Of a stretch of DNA of 64,000 nt, positions 1 to 8,749 are shown in pieces. The DNA lies in contig DYJD01000021.1 in NCBI GenBank assembly GCA_020723325.1, positions 62,001-126,000 on the forward strand, written 5' to 3'. The notes beneath the pieces were generated by a model. That model ran no database searches and was not told the DNA's origin. It was given only the letters and a program-made list of their open reading frames with translations. The stretch's first letter is position 1; each line of letters opens with the position of its first letter. The stretch comes from Desulfosudis oleivorans. Lineage in GTDB: Bacteria; Desulfobacterota; Desulfobacteria; Desulfobacterales; SURF-7. Made by a program: the position numbers and the translations under genes.

Positions 1-92
1 GGATGGATATCTTCCGCCTATATGTCAAAAAGCGCTTGTTGAGTCAAGGCGGTAATGATAAGCATAAATATATATTTTCAGAGGATTGGATA

Positions 93-2090
93 CTAGATTT
101 TAAACCGTTGGACCGCTTCCTTTAAGGTCGTTGCCAATTCCGATAATTTATTCGCATTGGTGTCGATCCGGCTGCTGGTTCGCATGATTTCGGCAGCCCC
201 GAGATTGACCCCGGCAATTTCCCTGGCGATTTGATCTGACACGGCCGAACTTTGTGAAACATTTTTATTGACTTCCAGCACCCCTTTGGCTGCCTGGGCG
301 ATATTATTGGCGATTTCCTTGGTGGTGATGGATTGTTCTTCGATGGAGCCGGCAATATTGGAAACGATTTCATCCACCACATTGATTACGCCGGTAAACT
401 CGCTGATTTGCTGGATGGTCATTTCGGTCTTATGCTGTATCTTTGATATTTTTTCCCTGATCTGCCCTGTGGCGCCGGCTGTTTGTCGGGCCAGCTCCTT
501 GATTTCATTAGCCACCACGGCAAAGCCCTTGCCGGCCTCCCCGGCCCGGGCCGCTTCAATCGTGGCATTAAGCGCCAAAAGATTGGTCTGCTCGGAAATT
601 TCATTGATGGCTTCTGTAATCTGACTGATCTCAATGGCGGCGCGGCCCAGCTCATCGACTTGCTCGGTGGTGCTTTTGGAACGGACAACCGCTTGTTCTG
701 AAATGCTGCGCGCCTTTTCGGAGTTTTGGGCGATTTCGTTAATGGTGGCGGTCATTTCTTCAGAGGCCCCGGCCACCATTTCAATATTTGCCGATGTCTG
801 CTCCATGGCGGCAGCCACTGATCCCATGCTGATGCTCATCTCGATGGCGGCGGCAGCCACACTGTCGGATTGATGGGATGAATCCCGGGCCGCTTTGGCC
901 ATATCCCCTGAAAGCCCGGAGAGGGAGTCGGCGGAAGAATCGAGCTGGTCCGCGTGTTGCACGATTTTATGGATCATTTCCTGAAGATTCTCGATAAAAA
1001 CATTGAACCAGCGGGCAAGTTCCCCCAATTCATCCTTCCCGCCCACAGGCAGCCGATAGGTCAGGTCCCCTTTTCCATGGGCGATGTCTTTCAACCCGTC
1101 CACAACATGGGCGATGGGGGTTGCAAGGGAGCGATATATAAAAATATTTAAAATGCCCGATAACAAAACAATGGCCAACACACCGGTGATCATGGCAAAA
1201 TTGCTGATCCGGCCGGCTTGCTGAACCTTGCTGTTGCTTAATGCCACAATCTGATCCGCGATCTTTTTTGATTTTTCGCCGGCTTCGATAATTTCCTTAA
1301 TGGCCGACTGGTTTTCCTGCCAAAAATCAGCGATCTTTTTTTCAATACTCTCCACAGCATTCATTTTTTCTTCGACTTTTTTCCAGCTCATTGCAAACCC
1401 ATCGATATTGACGGCTTTGATGAGCATGCGCGTGTTATAAGCTTCAACATCAATTTGCTTTTTCAGTTCTTGCCTTTTTGATCCATATTTTTCGGCATTG
1501 TCAGTTAGAAAAAGATTTTCATTCAAATTGAGTATCACTTCATTTCTGATTCCTAAAAGCTGTTTGAACTGTTTGCGTACGGCATCTTTTTTCGGTGCAA
1601 TAAAGTCACCGTTCAAGAAAAGAGCGGCCTCTTCATCGTTGATGATCTTTATAATATCTTGGAGCAGGGACTCGCATTTCAGCCAGGTATCGCGAAGTTC
1701 CTCCTTGGCGCGATTCATTGATACCGTATTCGCAACTATGGCTTCAAAAAGCTCAGCGCTTTTCTTTTCAAGGGCCTTCATTGCATTGATCAGCCCATGG
1801 ATTTCCGTATTTTGTGTTGACTCTGTTATTTTCTCGATGACTTCTGTGAATTGACTCCGGTAATTTTTTGACTCCTGGACCAGGTGCGCCTCCGTGGACC
1901 GAATATAGCGTTCCTCAATCCTTAAGATATTGGAAATATCGCCGGCAGAGGCCTGGCTGAGGCGGCTGATTTCGTTTTCCTGATGGATAAAACCCTGCAT
2001 ATATCGGCCGGTAGCGCCGATAATCAACATCCCCAGAATACCGATGGTTGTAAGAAAGATCATTCTGGTTTTGATGGAATAAATCTTCAT
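93..2090 (-). CDS. Methyl-accepting chemotaxis protein
   Basis: This 665-aa inner-membrane chemoreceptor would relay an external signal to CheA/CheW. A first membrane segment lies at about residues 9-28, followed by a long helical periplasmic domain (about 30-295). A second membrane segment is at about 297-320, then HAMP (about 321-375), then the cytoplasmic coiled-coil signalling domain. The highly conserved hairpin tip ([20 protein letters not shown]) sits near residue 495. There is no C-terminal NWETF-type pentapeptide to tether adaptation enzymes. The start is supported by an AAGGAAG ribosome site about 6 nt upstream. It heads away from no chemotaxis kinase, but a CheC-like phosphatase and a single-domain receiver lie just upstream on the same strand, so a shared pathway is likely. 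The ligand cannot be told from the sequence. Confidence 0.95.
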   Translation of the reverse strand: MKIYSIKTRMIFLTTIGILGMLIIGATGRYMQGFIHQENEISRLSQASAGDISNILRIEERYIRSTEAHLVQESKNYRSQFTEVIEKITESTQNTEIHGLINAMKALEKKSAELFEAIVANTVSMNRAKEELRDTWLKCESLLQDIIKIINDEEAALFLNGDFIAPKKDAVRKQFKQLLGIRNEVILNLNENLFLTDNAEKYGSKRQELKKQIDVEAYNTRMLIKAVNIDGFAMSWKKVEEKMNAVESIEKKIADFWQENQSAIKEIIEAGEKSKKIADQIVALSNSKVQQAGRISNFAMITGVLAIVLLSGILNIFIYRSLATPIAHVVDGLKDIAHGKGDLTYRLPVGGKDELGELARWFNVFIENLQEMIHKIVQHADQLDSSADSLSGLSGDMAKAARDSSHQSDSVAAAAIEMSISMGSVAAAMEQTSANIEMVAGASEEMTATINEIAQNSEKARSISEQAVVRSKSTTEQVDELGRAAIEISQITEAINEISEQTNLLALNATIEAARAGEAGKGFAVVANEIKELARQTAGATGQIREKISKIQHKTEMTIQQISEFTGVINVVDEIVSNIAGSIEEQSITTKEIANNIAQAAKGVLEVNKNVSQSSAVSDQIAREIAGVNLGAAEIMRTSSRIDTNANKLSELATTLKEAVQRFKI

Positions 2091-2157
2091 ATTAGTTCTT
2101 CCTTTGAATACAACGGAATATGAGATCGCTATTGTGTTCTTGAATGAGCGTCACGTT

Positions 2158-3144
2158 TTATATGTAGCAAACCTGATCCTTGCCGTTTCTTTTGGCCTGA
2201 TACATGGCTTTGTCGGCGCGGGCGATGAATTCGTCCAAAGTTTCGGTTCCGTCGAACTGGGCGATGCCGATGCTGATGGTGACTGAAAAAGGCGTCATGT
2301 CTTTGGGTCGAAAAACGAGATGTTTACATTTCTCACGAACACGTTCGGCAATGTTGATGCTTTGAATCAGGGATGTTTCCGGAAAGACCGCGATGAACTC
2401 TTCACCGCCGTATCGATAAGTCGTATCAAATGTCCGGGTGTGCTTCTTCAAAATGGCGGCAAGTTTGATCAGGACTTTGTCTCCCTCCAAATGCCCATAG
2501 TAGTCGTTTATGCCCTTGAAATTATCCACATCCAGGAGAGCAATGGAAAGCGGCCTGTCATATCGCTTGCTCCGCTCCATTTCATTCCTCAATTCACTGA
2601 AGAGATGACGGGAATTGTAAAGTTGGGTGAGCTCATCCGTGATGCTCAGTTCCATGAACAAGCGTTCGCTCTCCTTTAATGCCGCTTCAATCTTCTTCCT
2701 TTCCTCGATTTCAAGCAGGGCCTCCTTGTGGAGGATTCTGATATCGGCAATACGTTTCGTCAGGTCGGTTACGTCTTCCATGGCGATGACCGCCAGGATC
2801 TCACCTTCCGGGATTTTCACCGGAGAAACGGTTGTGTGTTGGATGCGGAATTGGTTGTCCGGTAAAGGGCAGGGGATGAAATACTTATGGAGCTGGGAAG
2901 AAAAGATGAGCGGCGGACCGTCGTCAAAGATGCTCTTGAGGCGATCCAGGTATTTGGGCTGTCGGATGTGGGGGAAGAAAAGGGTCAGCTCTTTATCAAG
3001 GATGTCTTCTTTTTTAATGCCTGTCCATTGTTCCAGACAGATATTCCAGGCAACCACGATCAGATTCCGACGCAGGACCAGGATGCCCACAGGCACTTTG
3101 TCGATGATGACCGCATTATCGATGACCTGGAATATCGTATTCAT
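2158..3144 (-). CDS. PAS-GGDEF diguanylate cyclase
   Basis: This 328-aa cytoplasmic protein should make cyclic di-GMP from two GTP. An N-terminal PAS domain (about residues 5-115) is followed by a short helical linker and a GGDEF domain (about 165-326). The catalytic motif is GGEEF near residue 245. An inhibitory-site RxxD (RTFD) lies five residues before it, so product feedback inhibition is expected. No membrane segment is visible. Its start codon overlaps the stop of the CheC-like gene by four bases (ATGA), so the two are translationally coupled. This ties c-di-GMP synthesis to the adjacent receiver and phosphatase genes. The PAS ligand is unknown. Confidence 0.93.
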   Translation of the reverse strand: MNTIFQVIDNAVIIDKVPVGILVLRRNLIVVAWNICLEQWTGIKKEDILDKELTLFFPHIRQPKYLDRLKSIFDDGPPLIFSSQLHKYFIPCPLPDNQFRIQHTTVSPVKIPEGEILAVIAMEDVTDLTKRIADIRILHKEALLEIEERKKIEAALKESERLFMELSITDELTQLYNSRHLFSELRNEMERSKRYDRPLSIALLDVDNFKGINDYYGHLEGDKVLIKLAAILKKHTRTFDTTYRYGGEEFIAVFPETSLIQSINIAERVREKCKHLVFRPKDMTPFSVTISIGIAQFDGTETLDEFIARADKAMYQAKRNGKDQVCYI

Positions 3145-3758
3145 AGTCGGGGTGAACTGGAAATGGCCTGATCGATCGCTTTGAGAAGATTGTCAAAGGC
3201 ACCCACTTCAAACAGGAGAATAATGTCTCCGACAATATCGTGGGTCTCCACGCGGAAGCGGGTCTGCACCAGAAGAACAGTGGTGTTGGGATCGACATCC
3301 GGTGCACCGAGCAAGCTGATGATGGTGCCTTCAACATAGGTCGGCAAATTATATTCGATGGATTTCCCCAGAATATTGGAAAGAGAACCCATTACACCAT
3401 TTAAAAGAATATTGCCAACTTCCGTGAGGGTTCCCTTCTTCAGAGCATTGAAGTCTTCGCTGACTTCTTCTGTTCCGATCAGCATATCCACCAGTTTCAC
3501 GGCGCTTTCTGGGGGAAAAACCAGGGATGATGTGCCGGAAAAAGAGCCTTTGAACATCAGGTGGACGGCGGAGAGGGGCTGGTTCACAAGATCGCCGAAT
3601 TCTTTACCAAGGTCATGTATGTCAAAAACCTTGATGAGGGGAACCTGCAAATGAATATGGGCGCTGATCAAGTCGTTGAGCATGCCGGCGGCTTTCCCCA
3701 CGCCGATATTGACAATCTCTTTCAACGCATCTAATTGTTCATCCTTTGGGGCAACCAT
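3141..3758 (-). CDS. CheC/CheX-type chemotaxis phosphatase
   Basis: This 205-aa protein resembles the CheC family, which dephosphorylates CheY-P. The N-terminal helix carries the family pattern D-x3-E-x2-N (DALKEIVN, about residues 10-17), followed by GVGKAAGMLNDL. A second, less perfect copy (TEVGN) appears near residue 112, as expected of the two-fold CheC fold. It lies 3 nt downstream of a CheY-like receiver gene, its likely substrate, and overlaps the diguanylate cyclase gene by 4 nt. Together these suggest a small receiver/phosphatase/cyclase signalling operon. No CheD gene is seen nearby. Whether it acts on flagellar CheY or only on the adjacent receiver is inference. Confidence 0.85.
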   Translation of the reverse strand: MVAPKDEQLDALKEIVNIGVGKAAGMLNDLISAHIHLQVPLIKVFDIHDLGKEFGDLVNQPLSAVHLMFKGSFSGTSSLVFPPESAVKLVDMLIGTEEVSEDFNALKKGTLTEVGNILLNGVMGSLSNILGKSIEYNLPTYVEGTIISLLGAPDVDPNTTVLLVQTRFRVETHDIVGDIILLFEVGAFDNLLKAIDQAISSSPRL

Positions 3759-3761
3759 CTA

Positions 3762-4130
3762 TTATGCCTCCCTTGTCTTCAAAGCCTTTTGGATCGCTTC
3801 CTTAAGTGTGCCCTCTTTCGGCGGCTTGTTAAGCACTTCAACCGCCCCGAGTTTCAGACACATGGCTTTAGTATCCTCCTGGATATCGGCAGTGACGACG
3901 ACCACCGGGATGTCGGAGGCGCTTTCTTTCAGGTGTCTCAGCAGTGTTTGGCCGTCCATTTCGGGCATCAGCAGATCCGTGATAATGCATTCGAAGTGTT
4001 GCGATTGCAAAATCTTCAAGCCTTCCTTGCCGTTTTCAGCTTCTATGATGCTGTAGCCTTCCCCTGCCAAACCTTTGATAAGCTGGCTACGGGTGAATTT
4101 TGAATCATCGATAAGTAGAATGCGAGTCAT
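3762..4130 (-). CDS. CheY-like single-domain response regulator
   Basis: This 122-aa protein consists only of a receiver domain. The acidic pair is D8-D9, the phospho-acceptor is D52 (IITDLLMPEMDG), the switch threonine is T80 and the conserved lysine is K102 followed by Pro. There is no output domain, so it should act by protein contact. A strong ribosome site (AAGGAG) precedes the ATG. It is the first gene of the receiver-CheC-GGDEF group. The adjacent CheC-like phosphatase probably resets it. The partner kinase is not visible here, although the histidine kinase gene at 4585-6126 is the nearest one. Confidence 0.93.
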   Translation of the reverse strand: MTRILLIDDSKFTRSQLIKGLAGEGYSIIEAENGKEGLKILQSQHFECIITDLLMPEMDGQTLLRHLKESASDIPVVVVTADIQEDTKAMCLKLGAVEVLNKPPKEGTLKEAIQKALKTREA

Positions 4131-4584
4131 GACGATCTCCTTGGTTCGACATAGCGGGCGTAATTTTTCGGGATCGTTGGATTTGTATCTAATTTTGTTC
4201 TCATTTTATGCCAAGGGCGCAAGGGTGTCAAGGAGGATAAGGATATTTTGCATGCCATTTGCCTTGGTCCCATACCCTCCTTACAATCCATTTGCATATT
4301 GATAAGCATACTCTGGAGATGATTCAGCCGGCTCAATTCAAATTAAAGAGATCGAAATCAAGGATAAGGATAGGGATAAAAGTTGACTGTTGTACTGCCA
4401 AGTATATTTGGAGAGCAGTTTTGTATCAAGAACTTCATGAACACAATATTTAAACTTGGCCTGGATAATGAAGAAAATAGGAATCACCCTTATAACGAAC
4501 AGAATTCAGAATTTCTAAAAAACTGCTGACAGCTTTAGTTGCGGATATAAGGATAAAATGGGATCGCTTCTGGTAAAACCGGAT
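4131..4584. other. Gene-free stretch with short repeats
   Basis: No convincing gene lies here. The stretch holds the promoter side of the receiver gene and the downstream end of the histidine kinase gene. A short-period purine-rich repeat at about 4353-4379 (aatcaaggataaggataggg) resembles the variable 6-nt-period repeats found in other gaps of this window. No clear terminator hairpin was found. Confidence 0.5.
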
Positions 4585-6126
4585 TTAGGCCGCTTCCGAT
4601 AACCTTCCACCATTCACAGGCATCCTGAAATGAAATACGCTCCCCTTCCCCACCTGGCTTTCAACGGTGATGACGCCTTTGTGGATTTGGGCAATGTGTT
4701 TGCAGATGGCGAGCCCCAATCCACTGCCCCCCAAATCCCTTGAACGGGCCTTATCCACCCGGTAAAAACGCTGGAAAATGAAGGGCAGGTGCTCCTCCGG
4801 AATGCCCATGCCGGTATCGCTCACAATTACTGAGACCTCACGGAAGCCGGCTTTGACTTTAATGCGGATCATTCCGCCGCTATCCGTATAGCGAAAGGCA
4901 TTGCTTAGCAGATTTACGATCAGTCGCCGCAGGCTTTTCTTATCCCCCCGGACCAGGACCGGTCCGCCTAGCTGGAGCTGCAGTTCAAGGCCTTTTTCCC
5001 GGCACAAGACCTCCATGTCGGAGCCTACGGCACGCGCAAGCTCATTCAAATCCAGACGCTCAAAGGCGTAGGTCTCTTTGCCTGAGTCGGCCCGGGCCAA
5101 TTCCAGCAATTGACCGGTGAGGTGGGCCATGTGCTCCGCCTCTCCGGCGATGGTTTCCAGGGTTTTCCGATATTCATTGGGAGAGCGCTCTTTTCCCAAT
5201 GCCAGCGTGGCTTCGGCCTGAATCACCGACAGGGGGCCGCGCAGTTCATGGGAGGCGTCGCCGGTGAATTCTTTCTGTCGTTCAAAGGCCCGCTCCAGCC
5301 TGGCGATCATTTGATTGAGGGTTTCGGCAAGATAACCCAGTTCATCCCTGGTCTGAACCGGGATTCTCCTTCCCAGATCGGTTTCCCCGATTTGACGGGC
5401 GCAGTCCGCAATCTGCTCCACCGGCTTCAAGGCCCGCCGGGCCAGAAACACCCCACCGCCGCCGGAAAGCAAAAGGGTCAGGGGCAGTGCCCCTGACATG
5501 ATCTGCAACAATTGCTGAAGAACCCGGCTAATATCGCCGGTGGGCCGGGCCACAACCAACGCGGCCTTATGGATTTCCAGAACTCGCTTGTTCTGGGGCG
5601 GGGGCGGCGGCCGAATATCATCCCTTCTCGGCGGCGGGTGCGGGGGTCGATGGTCTGTTCTGTCAAATTCGTCTTGTCCTTGTTTCTCAGGGACAAAACG
5701 CTCTGGCCGAACCTCCGGATTATCCGGAATAAACGGCGAGATAAAGACCCGAAACACCCCTCCATTAGGGATTTCTATATCAGCGAACAGGCTTTCACCT
5801 GCCAGGACCTTGTCCACGATCTCATGGCGCACGGGAAAATCTTTGCCCCGGGGGGAAATCCGCCGCAATTTGTTTTCATTATAAAAGTAAAAAGAAATAT
5901 ACTCACCGGCTTCATCCTCAAAGGTACCTCCGGCGATGATGGATAAAATTTCCCGAAATTCCGATAGCTGCGTGACCCGGGCCTGCAAGGCCGCGTCCAG
6001 ATTGCCGTACAACGTAAGGGAAAGCGTCAAATAGACCCCGGTCCCCAGGGACACCAGCAGGATCGTGAGAATGCCCAGATACCAAATGGTGAAGCGGAAA
6101 GTGATGCTGTGCCGGAAATTCATCAT
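4585..6126 (-). CDS. Two-component sensor histidine kinase
   Basis: This is a 513-aa membrane sensor kinase. Membrane segment 1 is at about residues 10-33 and membrane segment 2 at about 205-230. The periplasmic loop between them contains an unusual Pro/Arg-rich stretch (about 150-175, with PPHPPPRR and PPPPP). HAMP follows (about 230-285), then HisKA with the phospho-accepting His in SHELRGP near residue 293. The ATPase domain has the N box (NLLSNAFRYTD), G1 (DTGMGIP) and G2 (GGSGLGLA). The protein overlaps its cognate regulator by 4 nt. The pair resembles the Cus/Cop/Qse group of OmpR-class systems, but the signal is not evident. The proline-rich loop could be a disordered tether. Confidence 0.95.
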   Translation of the reverse strand: MMNFRHSITFRFTIWYLGILTILLVSLGTGVYLTLSLTLYGNLDAALQARVTQLSEFREILSIIAGGTFEDEAGEYISFYFYNENKLRRISPRGKDFPVRHEIVDKVLAGESLFADIEIPNGGVFRVFISPFIPDNPEVRPERFVPEKQGQDEFDRTDHRPPHPPPRRDDIRPPPPPQNKRVLEIHKAALVVARPTGDISRVLQQLLQIMSGALPLTLLLSGGGGVFLARRALKPVEQIADCARQIGETDLGRRIPVQTRDELGYLAETLNQMIARLERAFERQKEFTGDASHELRGPLSVIQAEATLALGKERSPNEYRKTLETIAGEAEHMAHLTGQLLELARADSGKETYAFERLDLNELARAVGSDMEVLCREKGLELQLQLGGPVLVRGDKKSLRRLIVNLLSNAFRYTDSGGMIRIKVKAGFREVSVIVSDTGMGIPEEHLPFIFQRFYRVDKARSRDLGGSGLGLAICKHIAQIHKGVITVESQVGKGSVFHFRMPVNGGRLSEAA

Positions 6127-6791
6127 GCAACCAGCCGGTAGCCCGTCCCGCGAATGGTTCGAATGATATTCTTACCCTGTTCCGGGTGGATTTTCTGCCG
6201 GATCCGCCGGATATAGACATCCACCAGATTGGAGATGCTGTCGAAATCGTAATTCCAGGCATGTTCTTCAATCATGCCGCGGGTGATCACCGCACCGGGA
6301 TTACGCATCAGATATTCCAGAATGGCATATTCCTTGGTGGTCAGATCCAGTTGGTTTTGTTGCCAGGTCACTTGACGGGTGACGGTATTCAGGACAAGGT
6401 CGCCCGCTTTCAATTCCGCTGTTTTAGATGAAGCGTCACGCCGCAGCAACGCCCTGACCCTGGCCAACAATTCGCTGAAGGCAAAGGGTTTCACCAGATA
6501 ATCATCCGCCCCGGTATCCAGCCCTTTGACCCGGTCCTCCACCGTATCCTTGGCGGTCAGCATGAGAATGGGGGTTTTAATCTTTTTCCGGCGTAGGTTG
6601 CGGCAGACATCGATTCCGTTTTGTTTCGGCAGCATGATGTCCAGAATGATGAGGTCATAGGGGCTGCTTTCAGCATAATATTCCCCGTCCTCCCCGTTGT
6701 GCACGCAATCCACGGCATACGCCTCTTCAACAAGCCCGCGTTTCAACACATCACACAGTTTTTGATCATCATCCACCATTAGAATGCGCAT
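6123..6791 (-). CDS. OmpR-family response regulator
   Basis: This 222-aa regulator has a receiver domain (residues 1-115) with acidic residues D7-D9, phospho-acceptor D51 (IILDIMLP), the KPF lysine motif near residue 101, and a C-terminal winged-helix DNA-binding domain (about 125-222, ending RGTGYRLV). A GAGAGGAG ribosome site precedes the ATG. The stop overlaps the start of the sensor kinase gene (ATGA), so the two form one operon. The target genes are unknown. The divergent gene to the right is a decayed secreted-protein copy. Confidence 0.95.
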   Translation of the reverse strand: MRILMVDDDQKLCDVLKRGLVEEAYAVDCVHNGEDGEYYAESSPYDLIILDIMLPKQNGIDVCRNLRRKKIKTPILMLTAKDTVEDRVKGLDTGADDYLVKPFAFSELLARVRALLRRDASSKTAELKAGDLVLNTVTRQVTWQQNQLDLTTKEYAILEYLMRNPGAVITRGMIEEHAWNYDFDSISNLVDVYIRRIRQKIHPEQGKNIIRTIRGTGYRLVA

Positions 6792-7088
6792 ATTCTTGCT
6801 CCTCTCTAATGATTCATACCCCGATCAACCAGGCCCAGCCCCGCAACCATGGCAAAAGCCGGTGGGTATTGTTCAATGACCGTGAATATATTTCATTATA
6901 ACACAGGAACATGAACCGAAAATGAAAAATTCTTCTGCCGGATGGTTCGGTAATGCTTTGTTGGTTATTTTCGATTCATCCGAAATTCATCTTCATGACT
7001 TATCCTCTATCCCAGCAGTAAGAACTGAGATTCCGTAACGCAGTATTCAAAACCTGAAGGGAAGCATGAAAAAAAAACATCTCAAAAA
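6792..7088. other. Intergenic region upstream of regulator
   Basis: This 297-nt gap holds the promoter region of the response regulator operon on the minus strand. On the plus strand it leads into a decayed gene that has an in-frame TAG at 7089-7091. No operator-like palindrome or promoter with good spacing was recognised. Confidence 0.4.
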
Positions 7089-7091
7089 TAG

Positions 7092-8164
7092 GGGATCAGT
7101 CAAACCCTGTCCGACGGCGCCCAGAAATGCACCATCGCCTTTGACGGTTTTGCCTTTATCATCGGCAATTTTGAAGCCCAGACCTTTTTTCCCCCAGGCA
7201 AGGTGGCTGATTATTGGGGCTTTCAGTATTTGCGAGACAATACACCAGATGGCAACGGACACAATACCAGTTTTCTGACCAACGTGGCATTCAATGTCCT
7301 GTATACATTGAACGCAACCCAGTTGAATATTCTTAAAACTCTGGCCACCAGTCAGGTGAGTCAGATCAATCTTTACGGCTATAAACGTTTCCCCTTGATG
7401 AAAGCCTTCCGGCGCCAATTGGATGGGGATTTTCCTGCTGGAAAAACCGACTTATCCCTTACGGCCGAGAAAGCAGCCTTCATTGAGCTTTATCGCCTCG
7501 ACGGCCAGATCAGCTTTGACCGGGCTGTTGCCTATGCAAGCATTTTTAGGAGTTTAAGCAGTACCCAGAAAGCGTACCTGGACAAAATGAAGTCCGGCGG
7601 GTTTGCTTCCTGGACCGTGACCACGGAAATGGAAACAACGGTTAAAAACCTGTTGCGAAGCGCTTCCAACGATGTGTGCGTGGCCCTGATGACTTATGCC
7701 GGTGATCTGTTTGCCTGGTATGCAGGCTCTGTTGACGCGGATGTGTATTTCTGCCCGGAACGTCAGGGCACCTACTTCGGTTCTTTCTATGTCAAGGACG
7801 CGCCGGCCATCGGCCATGAAGGCTATAAGATCGATGAACAGCTCACAGCCGGTGCCGGACAGAAATTTTTAGACGAACTGTCTACTACTCAACTGGATAC
7901 CCTGATCACCAATCTAGTAGCCCAGCAGAAAACCGATCTGTATGCCATCGTCCAGGTGCGCAAGGATACTGCCGTTCTGTTGCGAAGCCTGATCACATCG
8001 ACTGCGCCCACCGCCGCCACCCTGGCCCAAAGGTTTCCAACCTGTCAACAGGATCCCATACCGTTGCATTCAAGAATATCAATGGGTGGAAAAAACCTGT
8101 TAACAAGACCGTATCCATTACAGGCGGCCAAACCGCGTCCATAACAGGAATCTACAGTCGTTGA
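7092..8164 (+). pseudogene. Decayed, chimeric copy of the exported protein at 8750
   Basis: From 7092 the frame reads ISQTLSDG, then TIAFDGFAFIIG and FFPPGKVADYW. This aligns with the middle domain of the 853-aa exported protein encoded at 8750-11311 (TIAFDGLAFLTG, FLPPGKVADFSG) and continues in the same order for about 310 codons. The copy lacks the signal peptide and Cys-rich region, and a TAG precedes the homology. Near 8030 the similarity stops. The open frame runs to 8144 as nonsense, while the other frame (8030-8164) reads like the end of a PEGA-type repeat (LSTGSHTVAFKNINGW, then TVSITGGQTASITGIY, stop). The locus therefore looks like a truncated duplicate joined out of frame to the tail of another secreted protein. 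A GTG at 7203 could still give a 313-aa product without an export signal. Confidence 0.75.
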
Positions 8165-8301
8165 CCAATATCGGGGTGTTTGTGAAAAAAATTCGGTTCC
8201 TTTCATGTGGGCTTCATCTTCCTACTCTATAGTATGTTTCAAAGGCAGCAAGAATCTGCCGGTAGGAAATAAAGTTCAACACTCAAAATCAGGAGGAAAA
8301 A

Positions 8302-8703
8302 ATGAAAACACGCCTTATCACAATGGCTTTGATGATGATTCCCGTCATTATGATCGGTCAAGTCGCCGTAGCTGAGAACAGCCAACGCAGGCAAAACAAC
8401 CCTGAAGAGAACAAGGTGGCCGGACAGGCAAAGGAGGAACAGGGACCTGCGGACAACCTGAACTCCGGTGAAGTAAAGTTAAAAGTGGCCGCAATCCTGT
8501 CGAAATACAAGGCGGCCAACCTGACGGTTGCCGATGCCAAAGCCATCAATGAAGCCTTCCGGGCAGCCGGAGTCCGCAGAGGCCCGGAACAGAAAGCCGC
8601 CATTGAGGCCGCGGGATTCGATCCTCAAAAAATCAGCAAACTCGATCCACCGCCTGAAAAAAATAAAGGAGCCGATCCAAACCACAGCAAGCAAGCCGAA
8701 TAA
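8302..8703 (+). CDS. Small exported protein of unknown function
   Basis: This 133-aa product has a clear signal peptide (MKTRLITM, hydrophobic core, cleavage predicted after AVA near residue 24). A charged, low-complexity region follows, then a helical segment (about 50-115) with KVAAILSKYKAANLTVADA and AGFDPQKIS. It ends in a Pro/Lys-rich tail. A strong AGGAGG lies 6 nt before the ATG. It precedes the large exported protein by about 45 nt in the same direction, so co-expression is likely. I do not recognise the family. The Asn/Pro/charged composition fits a small periplasmic or extracellular protein. Confidence 0.75.
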   Translation: MKTRLITMALMMIPVIMIGQVAVAENSQRRQNNPEENKVAGQAKEEQGPADNLNSGEVKLKVAAILSKYKAANLTVADAKAINEAFRAAGVRRGPEQKAAIEAAGFDPQKISKLDPPPEKNKGADPNHSKQAE

Positions 8704-8749
8704 CTATCAACTTCCATCATAGTGAAAGTGCCTTATGAAAGGATACCAA

